A stretch of 64,000 nucleotides of DNA, from positions 19,256,551 through 19,320,550 of the forward strand of contig CM033106.1 of assembly GCA_019321725.1 (NCBI GenBank), in the 5' to 3' direction. The notes below the pieces were generated by a model. That model was not told the DNA's origin, did not search any database, and saw nothing but the letters and a program-made list of their open reading frames with translations. Shown here in pieces: positions 46,501 through 58,153 of this stretch. This DNA is from Paulownia fortunei (lineage: Eukaryota; Streptophyta; Magnoliopsida; Lamiales; Paulowniaceae). Positions within the stretch are counted from its first letter, which is position 1. Each line of letters starts with the position of its first letter. A program made the translations under genes and the position numbers.

Positions 46501-48423
46501 CTGATACAAAAACTGAAGAAAAATGAGTTATTTCTTTTTGTTAAATTACGTCTTCGTTATCTGTGGCAATCAGAAAATATTTATTGAACAGATTTATAGC
46601 TAATTGTCAATCCCCACCAGTCACACTCCCCTGGCCCTTCCCTGAACCCGTTTACCCCTTGCCTCTTAATACTTAAGTTGTAGCCATGGACTATTTGAAG
46701 CACTCAGGGACGCATTTCTGCAAACCTGTATGGTTTTCTCCATCTGTACTATGATATGGGAAAGGGTGGATGGAAAATGGAGGAATGAATTAGTGGAGGC
46801 CACAAAACGGCAATGCGGTGTGAGAAAGTCATTGGTGCAACCACCACATCAATAGCAATGTGCCAAGCAAGAGAAGCTGAAAGCAGAATTTTGAGGGGAT
46901 TCCTATGAAAGGTGAATGGGGATGGGAACGTGGAGAACGTTGGTTGTGGTAGACTAAGCTGGAATGTAATTGGTTCATCGTGACATGGACTTCTCGATAG
47001 CCTTCTCATGTAGATACATCATGGCTCAGTTAGGATATAAATGTCTGCAAGAGAAGATAAAAAAATTATGAGATTCTCACAATTCAATCATTTTATGATA
47101 CTGGTTAAGTAGGCTAGTACCATAACTCCAGCAGCACGAGCTGGGGGGTGGTTAGTGGAACAGGGAGGTAGAGGGGAGGATGCGGGTGGGGTAGGGGTTG
47201 AGGGATGAGGGTGGGAGGAAGGGACGCAAGGAGGCAGAGTGTGGCAGGAAGGCCAGAGTGGGTAGCAAGGGTTCAGGCTGATAGGCTAGGGGAATTGAGG
47301 GGTGGGGACCATGGTTTAGGGGATTTTGGCAGATATATTATAAACTAATGATGACCTTGGCAAACAAAATGGTGTAATGGGGATTAATTTTCATATAGGG
47401 ATGGTTTGACAATTAAGTTTTTGCAAGGTAACATTGTCAACTCATCCATTACATATGTCTATTGTTCTATCATTTGTTGGGACTTCAGTTTCTGTCAGTT
47501 ATTGCCGCTAGTTGTAGAAAATTATAGTTTCTCAACAACCTTCATCAATTTCTGTGGTTAAATCCAATATCATTGCTCCTGAAAACTTTTGTGTATCTCT
47601 TTCAGGGTTGGGGCTGGGTGGGGTGGTGAGGTCTTCTCATTGCTTATTCTCAAATTTCACTTCTTATTGCTGATTATGACATCTTGATATCAGGTTTTGG
47701 CTCTGTTTCCATCTTCCCAAGGTCTGGAAGTTATGTGGTCATCAGTTGTCAAAATTGGACAGTCTTTATATCGTGAAGGACCCGGTAAAGATCCATTAAG
47801 GCCCGACCAGAAGACACCAGTGAAAAACTTCTTCCTCGCTGGCTCTTACACTAAACAGGTGATACTGCCTCCTTTGACGATTAATTGGTACTTGGTGATA
47901 GATTAACTCAAATTCCTACACCTATGCTTCAATTTGGATGGGGTAACTTTTATTTTGGTTATACCATGGTATATGATGGACATTTTACAAATGTGTGAAG
48001 CATTTTAATACTGAAGCTACCATCTTATTATTTACTCTATTATATTGGTACATGTGAGTTAAAAATGCAGAGGTGGGAACCGTTGTTCTTCTAAATGATA
48101 ATAGCTCGTGCAATAACTGGTTTTACAGTCATATTTTGGTAGTAATATCAATAATTGTGTTTTTTACGATTTTTTTCATCATTTAACTTTTCATAACATG
48201 ACCATAGTCTTGACAAGGAATATTTACAGTATTGGTTTTATAATTATCAAATGTTTTTTTATTTTACCAGGATTACATAGACAGTATGGAAGGAGCGACT
48301 CTGTCTGGCAGACATGCTTCCGCCTACATATGCGATGCAGGAGAAGATTTGGTGGCAATACGAAAAGCTCTTGCTGTTACTGAATTGAAACAAGCAGCAG
48401 AGCAGCTACATCTGATGAATTGA
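34583..48423 (+). CDS. ZDS: zeta-carotene desaturase, plastid, 14 exons
   Basis: ZDS carries out two desaturations of zeta-carotene via neurosporene to prolycopene in plastids, using FAD and passing electrons to plastoquinone. Exons: 34583-34733, 35013-35137, 35515-35649, 36511-36583, 36720-36793, 37950-38054, 38878-39122, 39227-39314, 45135-45177, 45268-45424, 45533-45661, 45820-45892, 47694-47858, 48271-48423. They sum to 1716 nt (571 residues, the family's usual size). All introns are GT-AG and the frame is unbroken. The ATG sits in GCATGGCT, a good plant context. Residues 1 to about 45 are Ser/Arg-rich and acid-poor, a chloroplast transit peptide. The FAD Rossmann motif is GAGLAG at 74-79, followed by [16 protein letters not shown]. 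The C-terminal FAD/carotenoid motif is [20 protein letters not shown] (about 513-532). The product ends [12 protein letters not shown]. Intron 8 (39315-45134) holds a 5050-bp antisense copia element. The gene is probably functional if that intron is spliced. Confidence 0.97.
36034..36127 (+). repeat. 52-bp-period duplication in ZDS intron 3
   Basis: 'gataaagaaactggac' followed by 'tatgtcttctac' and 'tctggaga' occurs at 36034-36075 and again at 36086-36127, separated by 10 bp. Confidence 0.9.
39619..39885 (-). mobile_element. copia-3 3' LTR
   Basis: 267 bp, minus strand TGTTAGAATATCC...TTTCA. Fixed by the GATAT duplication on its left and the polypurine tract on its right. Confidence 0.95.
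39886..39900 (-). promoter_or_regulatory. copia-3 polypurine tract
   Basis: Minus strand CAGCTTGAGGGAGAG directly before the 3' LTR, the usual copia plus-strand primer site. Confidence 0.85.
39893..41776 (-). pseudogene. copia-3 reverse transcriptase and RNase H, RT broken
   Basis: The RT N-terminal part is in 41120-41776 ([40 protein letters not shown]). Its frame is lost in the QLDVKNAFL area near 41120. The middle has the active site VYVDD near 40840 (in 40602-40895, with [20 protein letters not shown] after it), and another break lies near 40600. The RNase H frame 39893-40501 is open for 202 codons and keeps Asp (YTDADWVG), Glu ([10 protein letters not shown]) and Asp (LYCDNKAV), ending [14 protein letters not shown] at the polypurine tract. 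So RNase H looks intact but RT is not. Confidence 0.88.
41777..43315 (-). pseudogene. copia-3 protease and integrase, frameshifted
   Basis: After the gag stop the same frame gives the protease site [13 protein letters not shown] (near 43165-43200) and the GAG-pre-integrase part ([21 protein letters not shown], 42749-43159). The frame breaks in the LWHHRL finger (about 42770), with a further 1-bp-type shift about 170 bp downstream (near 42590) before the [11 protein letters not shown] block, and another near 42440 before [10 protein letters not shown]. The integrase [20 protein letters not shown] block follows (42260-42330). The Asp, Asp and Glu triad residues are present but in different frames. 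A final shift occurs near 42190. Integrase inserts the cDNA. This copy cannot make it. Confidence 0.85.
43316..44344 (-). CDS. copia-3 gag, open
   Basis: 342 codons starting [20 protein letters not shown]. Copia gag features in order: the N-terminal [20 protein letters not shown] block (about 45-65), the UBN2-type core ([36 protein letters not shown]), the [14 protein letters not shown] block, and a zinc knuckle [14 protein letters not shown] near 293-306. It packages element RNA into particles. The frame ends at TAA 43316-43318, and the same frame continues past this stop into the protease region, so the stop looks like a single codon change in an originally longer frame. Two other frames at 43285-43497 and 43552-43758 are shadows. 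Confidence 0.9.
   Translation of the reverse strand: MSSGKEVSALDKEATSAMSSDPISQSSTIATQSFGENPSLIITNHKLDGKNFLQWSRSVLMVIRGRGKMGYITGKVRKPNIEDLGYPNWELNNSIVMAWLINLMEVKISRTYLFLRTAKAIWDAVKENYSDIENASQVFEIKNKIKDIQQGNSAVTEQYNSLQTLWQELDMFYEADWGDMEEHVKFKQFIDKEWLYDFLAGLNKELDDVRGRILGRRPLPSIGEAFSEVRREENRHKVMFGEKWGQAALPSLEDRSAETTAWIVKGYLESFRRPGVEQKQNRRGIRCDHCEKPGHTRENCWDIHGKPPNWKPRNVGKNKGFQASMESKSENTNTNETINVSQ
44391..44402 (-). promoter_or_regulatory. copia-3 primer-binding site (initiator tRNA-Met)
   Basis: Minus strand TGGTATCAGAGC, a perfect match to the standard plant copia PBS, directly abutting the 5' LTR. Confidence 0.95.
44403..44668 (-). mobile_element. copia-3 5' LTR
   Basis: 266 bp with the same ends as the 3' LTR, fixed by the GATAT duplication on its right and the primer-binding site on its left. 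Any promoter in it would direct transcription antisense to ZDS. Confidence 0.95.
47140..47310 (+). other. G-rich stretch in ZDS intron 12
   Basis: On the sense strand there are more than ten runs of three or more G within about 160 bp, for example 'gggggg', 'aggggagg', 'ggtggggtaggggttgaggg', spaced by short loops. This meets the general pattern for G-quadruplex formation in DNA or pre-mRNA. A C-rich stretch lies 0.5 kb upstream in the same intron (46613-46660). Function not known. Confidence 0.7.
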
Positions 48424-48650
48424 CTCTTGTCTGAATATTAACAACAATTCAAGACTAAATCAGCCTTGATTCAAGAAAATACAGTACCATGCAGTTTGTC
48501 GATAGAGCAGCAAGTTGATCTGATGTCCTTAAGGTGGAAATCTGAAAATGTGGCTGAGATTATACTTCCGCGAGGATCCCAAAAATTTCTATGAAATATA
48601 TCTTGTCAATTATTATGTAGACTAGTAAAAAATGCGCGCATTGTACGGAC
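48424..48650 (+). other. ZDS 3' untranslated region (approximate)
   Basis: About 200 bp of moderately AT-rich sequence after the TGA. No perfect AATAAA is present before 48650; near-matches are 'aattatta' at 48609 and 'aataaaaag' at 48660. The end is a guess based on the compositional change near 48640. Confidence 0.4.
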
Positions 48651-51600
48651 TATGATCATAATAAAAAGAAAATTAATAATAAAATATTATAAAAAATATA
48701 TTTCATTTTGTGACTTAGATCTTATTATTATTGTACTTTTATTTTAATCCCAATCAATTTTTTTTTAACAAAGCTCTAATCATATATCAAACAAATATCA
48801 CTCTATTATTAAAGATTTATTTGAAAAATTATGAGTAATAAAACATACTATCTAATCATAATTATTACATGACATAAATTTATTTAAGTTAACATTTAAA
48901 ATAATCAAAGGTAGAAATCGATGAGAGAATAAATCGATCAAATAGTTGATTGAATAAAGTATTTAAAGATATAATTATTGAATACTTAAAATTTAAGTAA
49001 TAATTTAATTAAGTAAATTTTTATTGTATAAACTAAGTAACTTTTTACTTCATAAACTATAATTATTTAAATTTTTAATTGTATTAGTTCTTCTTTTGCT
49101 TGACGATTCTTGAGTTATACTCTTTACATTTGATTGCATAGAATTTTTTATTTTTTTTTTGCATTTTTCTTTTTTCTTTTTTGTTATTTCTTTCCCTCAT
49201 TCAAAATTTTGTTGTTGATCTGGCATTTGGATTTTTTTTATTTTATTGATAAAATGATAACAATAGAATAAAGTGAATAAAATAAAATAAGTTAATTTAG
49301 AGTTTTATAGTAAATAAAGATAAAGTTGAAATAGTAAATGAAGCACCTGCTCATTGAATTTCATATATTCTTATATATATTGAACAACTATAAGCTATGA
49401 GAAACAAATTGTTATAATTATTTTTACTTTATTTTCATAATTATTATCAATTAAAAATTTTGAGAAAAGAAAGATAAAGTTGAAACAGAGTTTGCTAATT
49501 GAATTCCATATACTCTTATTAGATATTTTGAACAACCGTAAGCCATAAAAAATAAATTATTGAAATTTTTTTAGTTGATTTTCATAAATTAGAAATAATA
49601 TATAATTGTTGAATTTGATATTGTTATATTAATATAAAGACAAAAATGCATTTTTGGTCCTAGCTTGTTTTTATTTTTGTTCTTTGAAATGTGGGGTAAG
49701 AGTTCACATATATTGTCTTTCAAAATTTGGCATTGGATGTGGGGACTTTTCAAAAATGGCTGAACAATCTCCAAATCAACCTTCTTATATTTTTTTCTTC
49801 AAAACATTGAAAAGAACAAGAAAATATAACTGAAAAAAAATATCATTTATTGAAATGTGTAATTATTGAAGAAATCTCCTAATTGAGATCTAACTTGGAC
49901 CGAGTTGTTTTAATCAATTTCTTTTTTGTCTTTTCCTCTATTCTTTTAGATTACAATCAATACGAGAAAAAAATATTCTTGTATACCTTTAATAAATTAA
50001 TTATATTTCTAAGATGAATCATTTTATACATGTTATTCAAGTATTCCTTCTATGATAGGCAATAATATTGAATTTTGATAAAATATTTTTTTTATTTAAT
50101 TTATGATAAAGAGTGGTAATAGTAAAATAAATCCTTATTGAGGATTAAATAATTAAAAACATAATACCTTTATATATATCTCATAAAATTTTAGCCGATC
50201 GATATTCAATAATTAATTTAATCTTTAAATTGTATAATGAAATATTTCAAAGAGTTTTAATATTATTTAATAGAGATAAAAATATTACACATGTATTAAC
50301 ATCATATTGAAAAATTATATACATAATATTTTTAGCCCAATTTCTTTTTATTTCCATTTCTTTTGAGGAAAAATATATGAAAACTCATTTGGAGGGAGAT
50401 TTAGCATCTTTCCATCAAACTAAACATATATAATTTCACATAAGTAATTTTTTTTCCATTTTTTTGAAAAATCCCCAATTGACATGCTATGGGCTTGTGA
50501 CATTTTTAGGCCCAATTTAATTTTTTCGACAAATTTGGATTAATTTACCAATATTTCAGAAAATGCTATATGTAAATTAATAGATTAATCTGTTAAAGGA
50601 GTAAAGTAAAAATAGATCAAGTTACAAGAATAAAAATAATTTTTATCAAGATATAGTTATAAAATTCCTGGATTGTTATCTACATTGATTTAGGAGATCA
50701 ATTTTCGGAAAATTTATTTGAGTATTGTTCATCATTTTGGAAGATAGAGGATCTCTTATATATTGCCTTATTTCAAAAAGAAGTAAAACTAATATAAAAG
50801 AGATCATTGTTAACTTATATAAACCTATTATATTTTTTACTTGCATATATTTACTGCTCGTATATCATCTTATATAAAACAATTCTTGTTATAGATTTAA
50901 AAATCAGAGGTATTGTTTAGAATTGTTAAATTTAGTTGATGACTTAATTAAGTTAGATTATTTTCTTTTAAAAGATTGTTTGAAAATAAATTGTGCAATC
51001 AATTTAGATTAATCAGTATTTATGAAAAATATTTTGTAATCAATTTAAAAATTTATTTTTAAATAACAAAAAGTGTAGAAATGCACTTTATTTTTCATTT
51101 ATTCAAATGTACTTTAGTAAAAATTTGAATTTGTATCTTCTCTTTTTGTAGTCTTAAATTTTGAGATAATAAAGTGTCAAAATTATTTTTTCTAAGTGAT
51201 TTTTTTCAACTTAACTGAATAATTCAGTACTTAAAAAAAGAAATTTATTCAAATAATTAGAAATAGTCTAAACTAAATGACACTACAATAAATTATTTAC
51301 TGAAACTTATTATTGAAATAAAATTAATATATTAAATATAGTTATAAATAAAATCACTAAATCAATAAGCTATATATTGTTAATCTATAATGAAAATATT
51401 TCTAATCATAAACAGAATACAACTTTGCAAGTTCAAGTTTCGAACAAATACAAACAATAAAATGATATAATCTAATATTTATTTTCATAAACCATTCAAA
51501 TAAATCCTGAATTGAAAAAGATTTTATAAAAATTAGCGGGCATTGAGTTAATATTAAGTATGCATATCAAGTTAGCTACTAAACAAAATAAATTCGAAAT

Positions 51601-52956
51601 AAGAAATATAAAATTTTCACTATAAGTTATTCTAAATATAAGTTTTAAAATGTAACATTATATACGAAGTTCTTGCAATGCATTATATACGATCCAACAG
51701 AATAATTTCACATATTAAGCATTGATAAATATTTTTTTCAACTATTTATAAAGATAGTTAATTTTCTTGATCAATGTAATCTTCTTAGTTAATCAAAAGA
51801 ATTTTTTTTTAGATATTTTATACACATTTAATTTTAAATAGTATTTCAATAGAATTTCACCGCATATCTTGAATAATAATCGAATTTCGGCACAAATATT
51901 GAATTGATAGAATGATGTTAATATAATTTTCTTTTAATTATTTTACAATGATACCTTGTAACCTTTTCACTTCTAATTCTTCTTTAAAATATGCATATTA
52001 TACTTTATTTGGTTAAATTAAATACTATCATGTTGATAACAAATATTTAAATTTTTATTAATAATATACTTCTACATAAGTAAAGTAAAAAAAATATTAT
52101 GATTAAACAAAAAGAAATTGAAGTAACAATATGTTTCAAGAAAGAGCAATAATTTTGAAACTAAATTGCATGCTATGAGATTTCAACTTTTAGTTTTTGA
52201 AAGTTACATAAAAATTTACTCACAGTTAAGTGTGCTCTTTCTGATGCAAGGAATTATTTAGTGTTTATGTTGTTTTAAAACTTTTATTGAATTTTTCATC
52301 TTATTGTTAGGCTTAATTAAAAAAGACATGAAAGAAAATCCAATAAAACTAAAATAGTTTTTTCTTTTATTTTCTACTCTTTTTTTTAAGCCCTGACTTT
52401 CAAAAATTCAATTTAAAATCTCATATCAGAAATTTTAATTTTAAAGTTGTTGCTTATATCTAAGTGTATATTGATTTTATAAATTAGCTATGAATATTTA
52501 TATTTTTATTAATATGATTGTTTATTGTTACTCAATTTTTTATTTATATTATCACAGTGATAATAGGATTTATTTTAATCAATTGAATGCATCATAAAAA
52601 ATTAAATAGATAATTAAAATTAAATTATGATTTGAAATTGCACATCCATCATTATAAAAAGTTCTAGATGAAGAATTTGATAGAGCCCATCCAATATAAA
52701 TAAATTATATATTATGACAAAATTCAGGTACCAATTAGAGCATTATAAATTTTGTGTATCATATTGATATAAATGGCAAAACTTGAGTACTAAATGATTT
52801 TATTCAAACTTTTCTTAGAATCTTAACTATTTTGAGATTAAAAAACAACCATTAAAATATAATATATATAACTTCTCAATATACTTTTATTATATGGATA
52901 ACAATATTTTATCTCTATTAGATAATGTTAAATTATTTTAAAATTAGTTATTAGAT
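48651..52956. other. 4.3-kb AT-rich stretch without a gene
   Basis: Very high A+T, with no conserved reading frame on either strand and no recognised element. It may be an old non-coding element. I could not find terminal repeats. Confidence 0.6.
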
Positions 52957-54778
52957 TATAATATACGAGCCTCACACTACTCATTTGGCCAATATGATTC
53001 ATGCTTTACATGTTATTCATATGTGCTAGTAATGAAACCAGCATGACATGATTTATTTTACCTTGTAATTACATTTGATCATTAAATTTCTAAAAAATCT
53101 CATATGGTGTTAGTTGTCGATCATCATAATATAAGTAATCAACACTAAATTTAAATAAGAAGAAAATGAGGTTGATCAATATTGAATATAGATGGGATAT
53201 ATAGATTATAATTTTGGAAGTGTTAAAGTTGGTACTAGTAAGCTTATACAATTTAATTCGATTTCATCTAGGTATTTCAAAAGTATATATCGATAAATTG
53301 CATATTTGAGATATTGGACATAAGATACTATGATTGAAAGGTGATATTACCATATTCATTTATGTATAAGATTATATAATTTTTAATATGGACAATTATT
53401 CGAGAATTGGGTGACAATCAGGTAAGCAATGTAATGAATGACTAGGAAATTAGCTTATGAATTATCTATGGGATCTTGTGGTAATTAAAATAGTATGCAA
53501 TACAATTAATCTATAGTAAGATACATCTGATCTAAGCTTGAAAGATGGGTGAAAGGTCAGATTTAAACCACACTTGCCATCTCATGCTTGCTACCAAGCT
53601 TAAGCATGCACCTCAAGTGCCATCTCAAGGTTTCCTTCACTCTTAGCCATTTACCCATGACTCTCAACCATTTTTAGTCATTTTCAAGGTCCCAACTCAT
53701 GTAAAAATCTCTCTAATGTGGTCCTAAGTGATTCCAAGTGATAGAAAAGGGCAAAGAAAGCAAAAGAAAGTAGTAATCACAAGTAGAAGCTGAAACTGAC
53801 ATAGGTGAGGTTCATATACAGTTTTGACTTCAATTTTTATATTATTTGAGGGTTTTGTGATATCATAAGATTTTTATCTTGTTCCTAATGATGTTAGAGG
53901 TTATTTATAGGGTTATTATTCATAAAAGAATGATTTGTGGTTGCAAACACATAGTAGAACCACTAAGCGACAAAATATATATATATATACTGATTTCTAA
54001 TTTATTGAGTTTGAAATATGCAAGAAACCTTAGGTAAATCCTATATTTATCACCATGAACGTGTTTATATAGGAGTTATGATTATGTATATAGGTTTGGA
54101 TAACTTAGGAATTAAAATATGACATGATAATTAAAGAGATGTTCAAAACTATCACCATCGAATTTCAGATTCTGTTTTGTGGGAAGGGGGCTTGTTTTAC
54201 AGTACTAAATCCATTATTTTGGCAATAATATGACCTAGTTGTCTCTGTGTATATGTTATCTAAGTGTGGTAAAAATTTGGGAGTGATTGAATATACGTAA
54301 GGATACCAAAACCATTAATGTCATGAAGTGCGCAAAACTGTCACGGCGGGAAATATTTGTTTCAGTATGCTGTGAAGGGAGCTAAACTTGGGAAGCTATA
54401 TTTGTGATTTTTAGTCATTCTATGACATGGTTATATTTTTTTTGATGTTAGGTAAGTGTGATAAAAATTGGGGATTGAATAAATATATCTAAGGGTGTCA
54501 AAATCATCATGCAAATTAATGTAGCAGCAAGAAAATGTGAAGGTTTGAATCTATTCCATTTGGTTCATTACCATGTTCCAACATAGATGTAGTTAATTTG
54601 ATCTCTAAATTTTAGGGGATGTTATAAGAGTTATAATACATTAGTTAAGTGAGGTTAGTATATATTTAATATGTGTAACAAAGGTGCGTAAAATGTTATA
54701 TTTGGTTATAGTTTCTAAATGGTAAGGTTGTTTAATTAAATTGAGATTCAAGATCTTTACACTACATTAGGTATAATT
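52957..54778 (+). mobile_element. LTR-A fragment, truncated at its 3' side
   Basis: Starts TATAATATACGAGCC, matching TGTGATACCCGAGCC at 24426, and follows that LTR for about 1.8 kb, including both units of the roughly 190-bp duplication (for example 'ccattaatgtcatgaagtg' near 54310 and at 25770). It stops where the LTR-B starts at 54779. The last 1 kb of LTR-A is absent, so it is not a simple nested insertion unless the rest was deleted. Confidence 0.85.
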
Positions 54779-55890
54779 TGTTAGAGTAGTGCCCGGCGTG
54801 CCAATTATTCTGGTCATTCTTATACTCTTGCGAATCATTCTTATTTATATTAATATCATTTAAATGTAATCTTTATCTTAAATTCATCATAAGAATTAGA
54901 TAAAGTCCTTAGATCACACATAGCTATGGGACATGGTTGCGCATATGATGGTGATCGTGGAATATACCTCTAAGGCTGTGATCTTAAAACGTTCCAAGTT
55001 AAGGATTAATGAGATGGGACATCATTGATCCCGTTGAAATTTGCGCATACGATGCAGGCTCGAAAGGAGGATGCCTCGTTCCATAGGTATTGGTGTGGAG
55101 ACACTAGTGCATGTATGCGGATGCTTGTTGGGAACAAGTACACTGAACAACCCCACCTGAAAATTTCCAATTGGAAATATTCTATTTTCGAATGGGAATT
55201 TTCTCATTACGATAGTGCAAGAATTAGTTTTTGGACTTGAGGCACCATAGTAATCTTGTGCATGACATGTTGTACTTTGATATATTTTTCGATTGCATGA
55301 CAATCACAAGGGGTTTATATTGGGTGTAACATTTTCATGTATGGAGATTAATGAGTGGCCAACAAAGGATCCGTCACCTATCTAGATGAATAGGTGAATC
55401 TCCTATGTGTTCCACTGTACTTGACTCTAAAATCCTTGGTCAAGGTTGGATGAAAATTAGATGCGGGGTTTTCTAATTATTCATCATCGAGTCAAGCTAC
55501 TAGGAATGGAAATATAGTTATTGAGCTAATGGGGTTTCGACTCAACATCCATGCCCTAGGCTCAATCGGGAGATTAGATGACGGAAGGACCATACTTGCA
55601 TGGTATTCGTAATTGAAATAGGTTCACACATTCACCTTAAACTAGGAGTCATAATACATTGCTAGATGTTTCCCATGTCTTGTGGGTTCTTGGAATTAAT
55701 GAGTTAATTTCAAGAGAATTAATTAATTGGATTAATTAATCATAACAATTAATTGTTCAACTAAGTTACAAGAGTTGTGAGCCAACGACTAGTTTAAAGT
55801 GAACATAAGGGGTCACACACAAAACTTGGACAAGTCCATTTCTAGCCTAGAAATTAATCCAAGTGTTGGATTAAATTAATTAATGTATTC
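54779..55890 (+). mobile_element. LTR-B, plus orientation, 5' part
   Basis: Begins TGTTAGAGTAGTGCC and from about 55030 is nearly identical, as reverse complement, to 63200-64000 (for example 'gcatgacatgttgtacttt' at 55260 against its complement near 63830). It fades near 55890 before the other LTR end is reached. The 93- and 71-codon frames within it are chance. Confidence 0.85.
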
Positions 55891-57019
55891 TCATAAAACC
55901 TTATAAAAACTATCACCCAATCTCTAACAGAAAAGTTAAACATCATAGACTCTTCCTTTGGTGCAAATTTCCACTACACTGAAGGCACCACACGAAATCA
56001 AAAGGTCTTCAACAAAGGTTGTAATGGGGCCAAAGGGTGGTGATGTAGCTAAGAAATAAAAGGATAGGATGCAACAAATGTTCTAAAAACTTCATGGAAT
56101 TAGATACATAGAATTTATCGATGAAGAATTTTCAAACTCCACAAATTTCACACTGGGGTCTATTGTTATTGAATTGGACCACTCATTCATCTTGCAACAT
56201 CTCATTTTTAGTTGCAACTTGTAGCACTTTGCAACTTTTTTTTTCTATTTTTTTTATTATTGTTTTTCCTTTTTTTTTAAAAAAAAAAAACTCCCCCACA
56301 CTTATCTTCTATTGCAACCTGAATTTCTTTTGTAAGTTCAAGCTGTCAATTGAATGTCTCTTAAACTCCAATCATTTTTAGAACAATGGTTAGATAATAG
56401 TGTATTTAGATTAAGTAAAAAGATATGGTTACAAAAAAAGATATTTATTTATTGTAAGGCTCAAAGTGGTTTAGTAGGGGGATGTTTTCTTGAAACATCA
56501 TATAGGGAACAAACTGATTTGGTAATGGTGGTGCTAGAAAGCCTAATGCCTTAATCATTTTTCTAGTGGTACTATCAGTCGTTCGCCTCAACAGACCAAA
56601 ATTAAAAGTTCTAATACTCAACCCCTACATGTTGAAGATTCAAGTGATGATTAGAGAAATGACATAAGAACTATCTATTTTGACATGATTGGCTTCACAC
56701 TAAATAACATAACTATTTGTGCAAAATAAAATTTGAGTATAATTATCGCAAAAATATATTAACCAAATAACAACATCAAAGTCCAAAACAACACCCATCA
56801 TCAATCAAACCATATTATTCATGCTTAATTTTAATCATTGAAGTTGGAAGAACCTATACGACTAAAAAAAGACAATTGGTAATTCACAAACATTTGTTAA
56901 AAACTTTACAAACCTGCCATGTTATGCAAAAAAATAGGGAAGCGTTCAAGAGTGTTACAATTACCCTTTACTCAACCACCTTTTTTCATGCTTTCAACGA
57001 ACCCATAAAAAAAACACGC
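55891..57019. other. stretch without a gene
   Basis: No conserved frame. Contains a T-rich then A-rich run near 56240-56292. 56350-56640 has some non-random look, but no family recognised. Confidence 0.5.
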
Positions 57020-57020
57020 T

Positions 57021-57066
57021 TGATTTATTTTTATTTTTTTATTTTTTTATTTTTTTATTTTTTTTA
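57021..57066 (-). other. A-rich tract downstream of the LOG pseudogene
   Basis: On the minus strand this reads as an interrupted poly-A of about 45 bp, about 200 bp after the pseudogene's stop codon. I infer it could be the relic of a retrocopied mRNA's poly-A tail, but an ordinary A/T microsatellite would look the same. Confidence 0.4.
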
Positions 57067-57264
57067 AATACTAGAAAAACACATATTGAATATACAAGTC
57101 ATGATATCAATTATCCCTCCCCCAACCTAATCGAGACATTGTCCGTAATGTCAAAAATAGATAGAAAAGTAGAGTTTGAAAGATATCACCTGAAATGCGG
57201 CTAATAAAGCTGAAACAACAAAAAAAACACACATACTATTAGATAAAATCATTAACAATAAGTA

Positions 57265-57918
57265 TCACAGACTGAGAGTCAATTTCAATTTGCGGTTTTG
57301 ACCATTATTCCTGTTGGACCAATCCACATTGGCCAAGGTTGGATCAGGTTTTGGCACATATGCTAGAAGTTGATCAATCAGCTGGTCAGGTGCTGGAGTA
57401 GAAATGATAATTCTTTTTGCAGAAGTTGAAATAAAACCTTTTTTCACAGCATGATCCACAAAAGATAGCAAACCATCATAAAAACCATTAACATTAAGAA
57501 TACCTATAGGTTTTTGGTGAATGTTGAGTTGTGCCCAACAGACAATTTGGAATAATTCCTCTAGTGTACCAAAACTGCTAGGTAGAATGATGAATGCATC
57601 CGCATTGTTTAACATGTTAGGCATTCTGTCCTAAATATGTGACACTTTTATCTCATCTCCAATAGTCATACTTGTGATATTATGTACTGTTAAAGATTTT
57701 GGGATAACTCCCAGAACATTGACACCTCCTACATAAGCAGAAATAGCAACACTCCCCGTTAACCCCAAACTGCCTCCCCCATACACTAAATGAATTTTTC
57801 TTTCTGCTAAAGTTCTACAAAGGTTATTGGCTGCCCTTATAAACTCACCATTTTTTCCTAGATTGGATCCACAAAAAACACAAATGGAATTAAATTTGCG
57901 AGTTGAAAAAACTTTCAT
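57265..57918 (-). pseudogene. LOG-family cytokinin-activating enzyme, intronless pseudogene
   Basis: LOG enzymes release active cytokinin bases from riboside 5'-monophosphates. The minus strand encodes a full-length LOG-like protein of 217 codon positions without an intron: FNSICVFCGSNLGKN (residues 9-23), the phosphate-binding HLVYGGGSLGLTG (43-55), VNVLGVIPKSL, then ADAFIILPSSFGTLEELFQI and the C-terminal KPIGILNVNGFYDGLLSF. It is disabled: an in-frame TAG lies at 57631-57633 after KVSHI, and the active-site PGGxGTxEE has become PSSFGTLEE, losing both glycines. Known plant LOG genes have several introns, so an uninterrupted copy suggests retrocopying of a spliced mRNA. The subfamily (which LOG paralogue) is not determined. 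Confidence 0.85.
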
Positions 57919-58153
57919 TTTTTTCTCTGTTTTGAAAATAAGTTGTGCAAAAATAGAGTGAGTACAGTGATATTTATTGAGGTGTGAACAGGGAATGCAT
58001 TTATTGCATGTCTTTTTCTTTTGTCAAAAAGGTTGAAAATAAGGACACATACGAAATTTAAAAATTACCTACTAACATGTGTATGTATATGTAGTTGTGA
58101 TTGTGGCTCACATCTTCCTCTGGTTTTACGTCCAGTAACGGCTTAAACGCCCT

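Noticed and set aside
46749..47009. 86-codon minus-strand frame in ZDS intron 12
   Set aside because: Intronic, Pro/Ser-rich by composition, no recognisable domain.
55025..55303. Frames of 71 and 93 codons at 55022-55303
   Set aside because: Lie within LTR-B, whose other copies do not keep them open.
57265..57918. Functional LOG gene
   Set aside because: In-frame TAG at 57631-57633 and loss of the PGG glycines argue against activity. Treating the stop as a splice boundary is not supported by GT-AG sites nearby.
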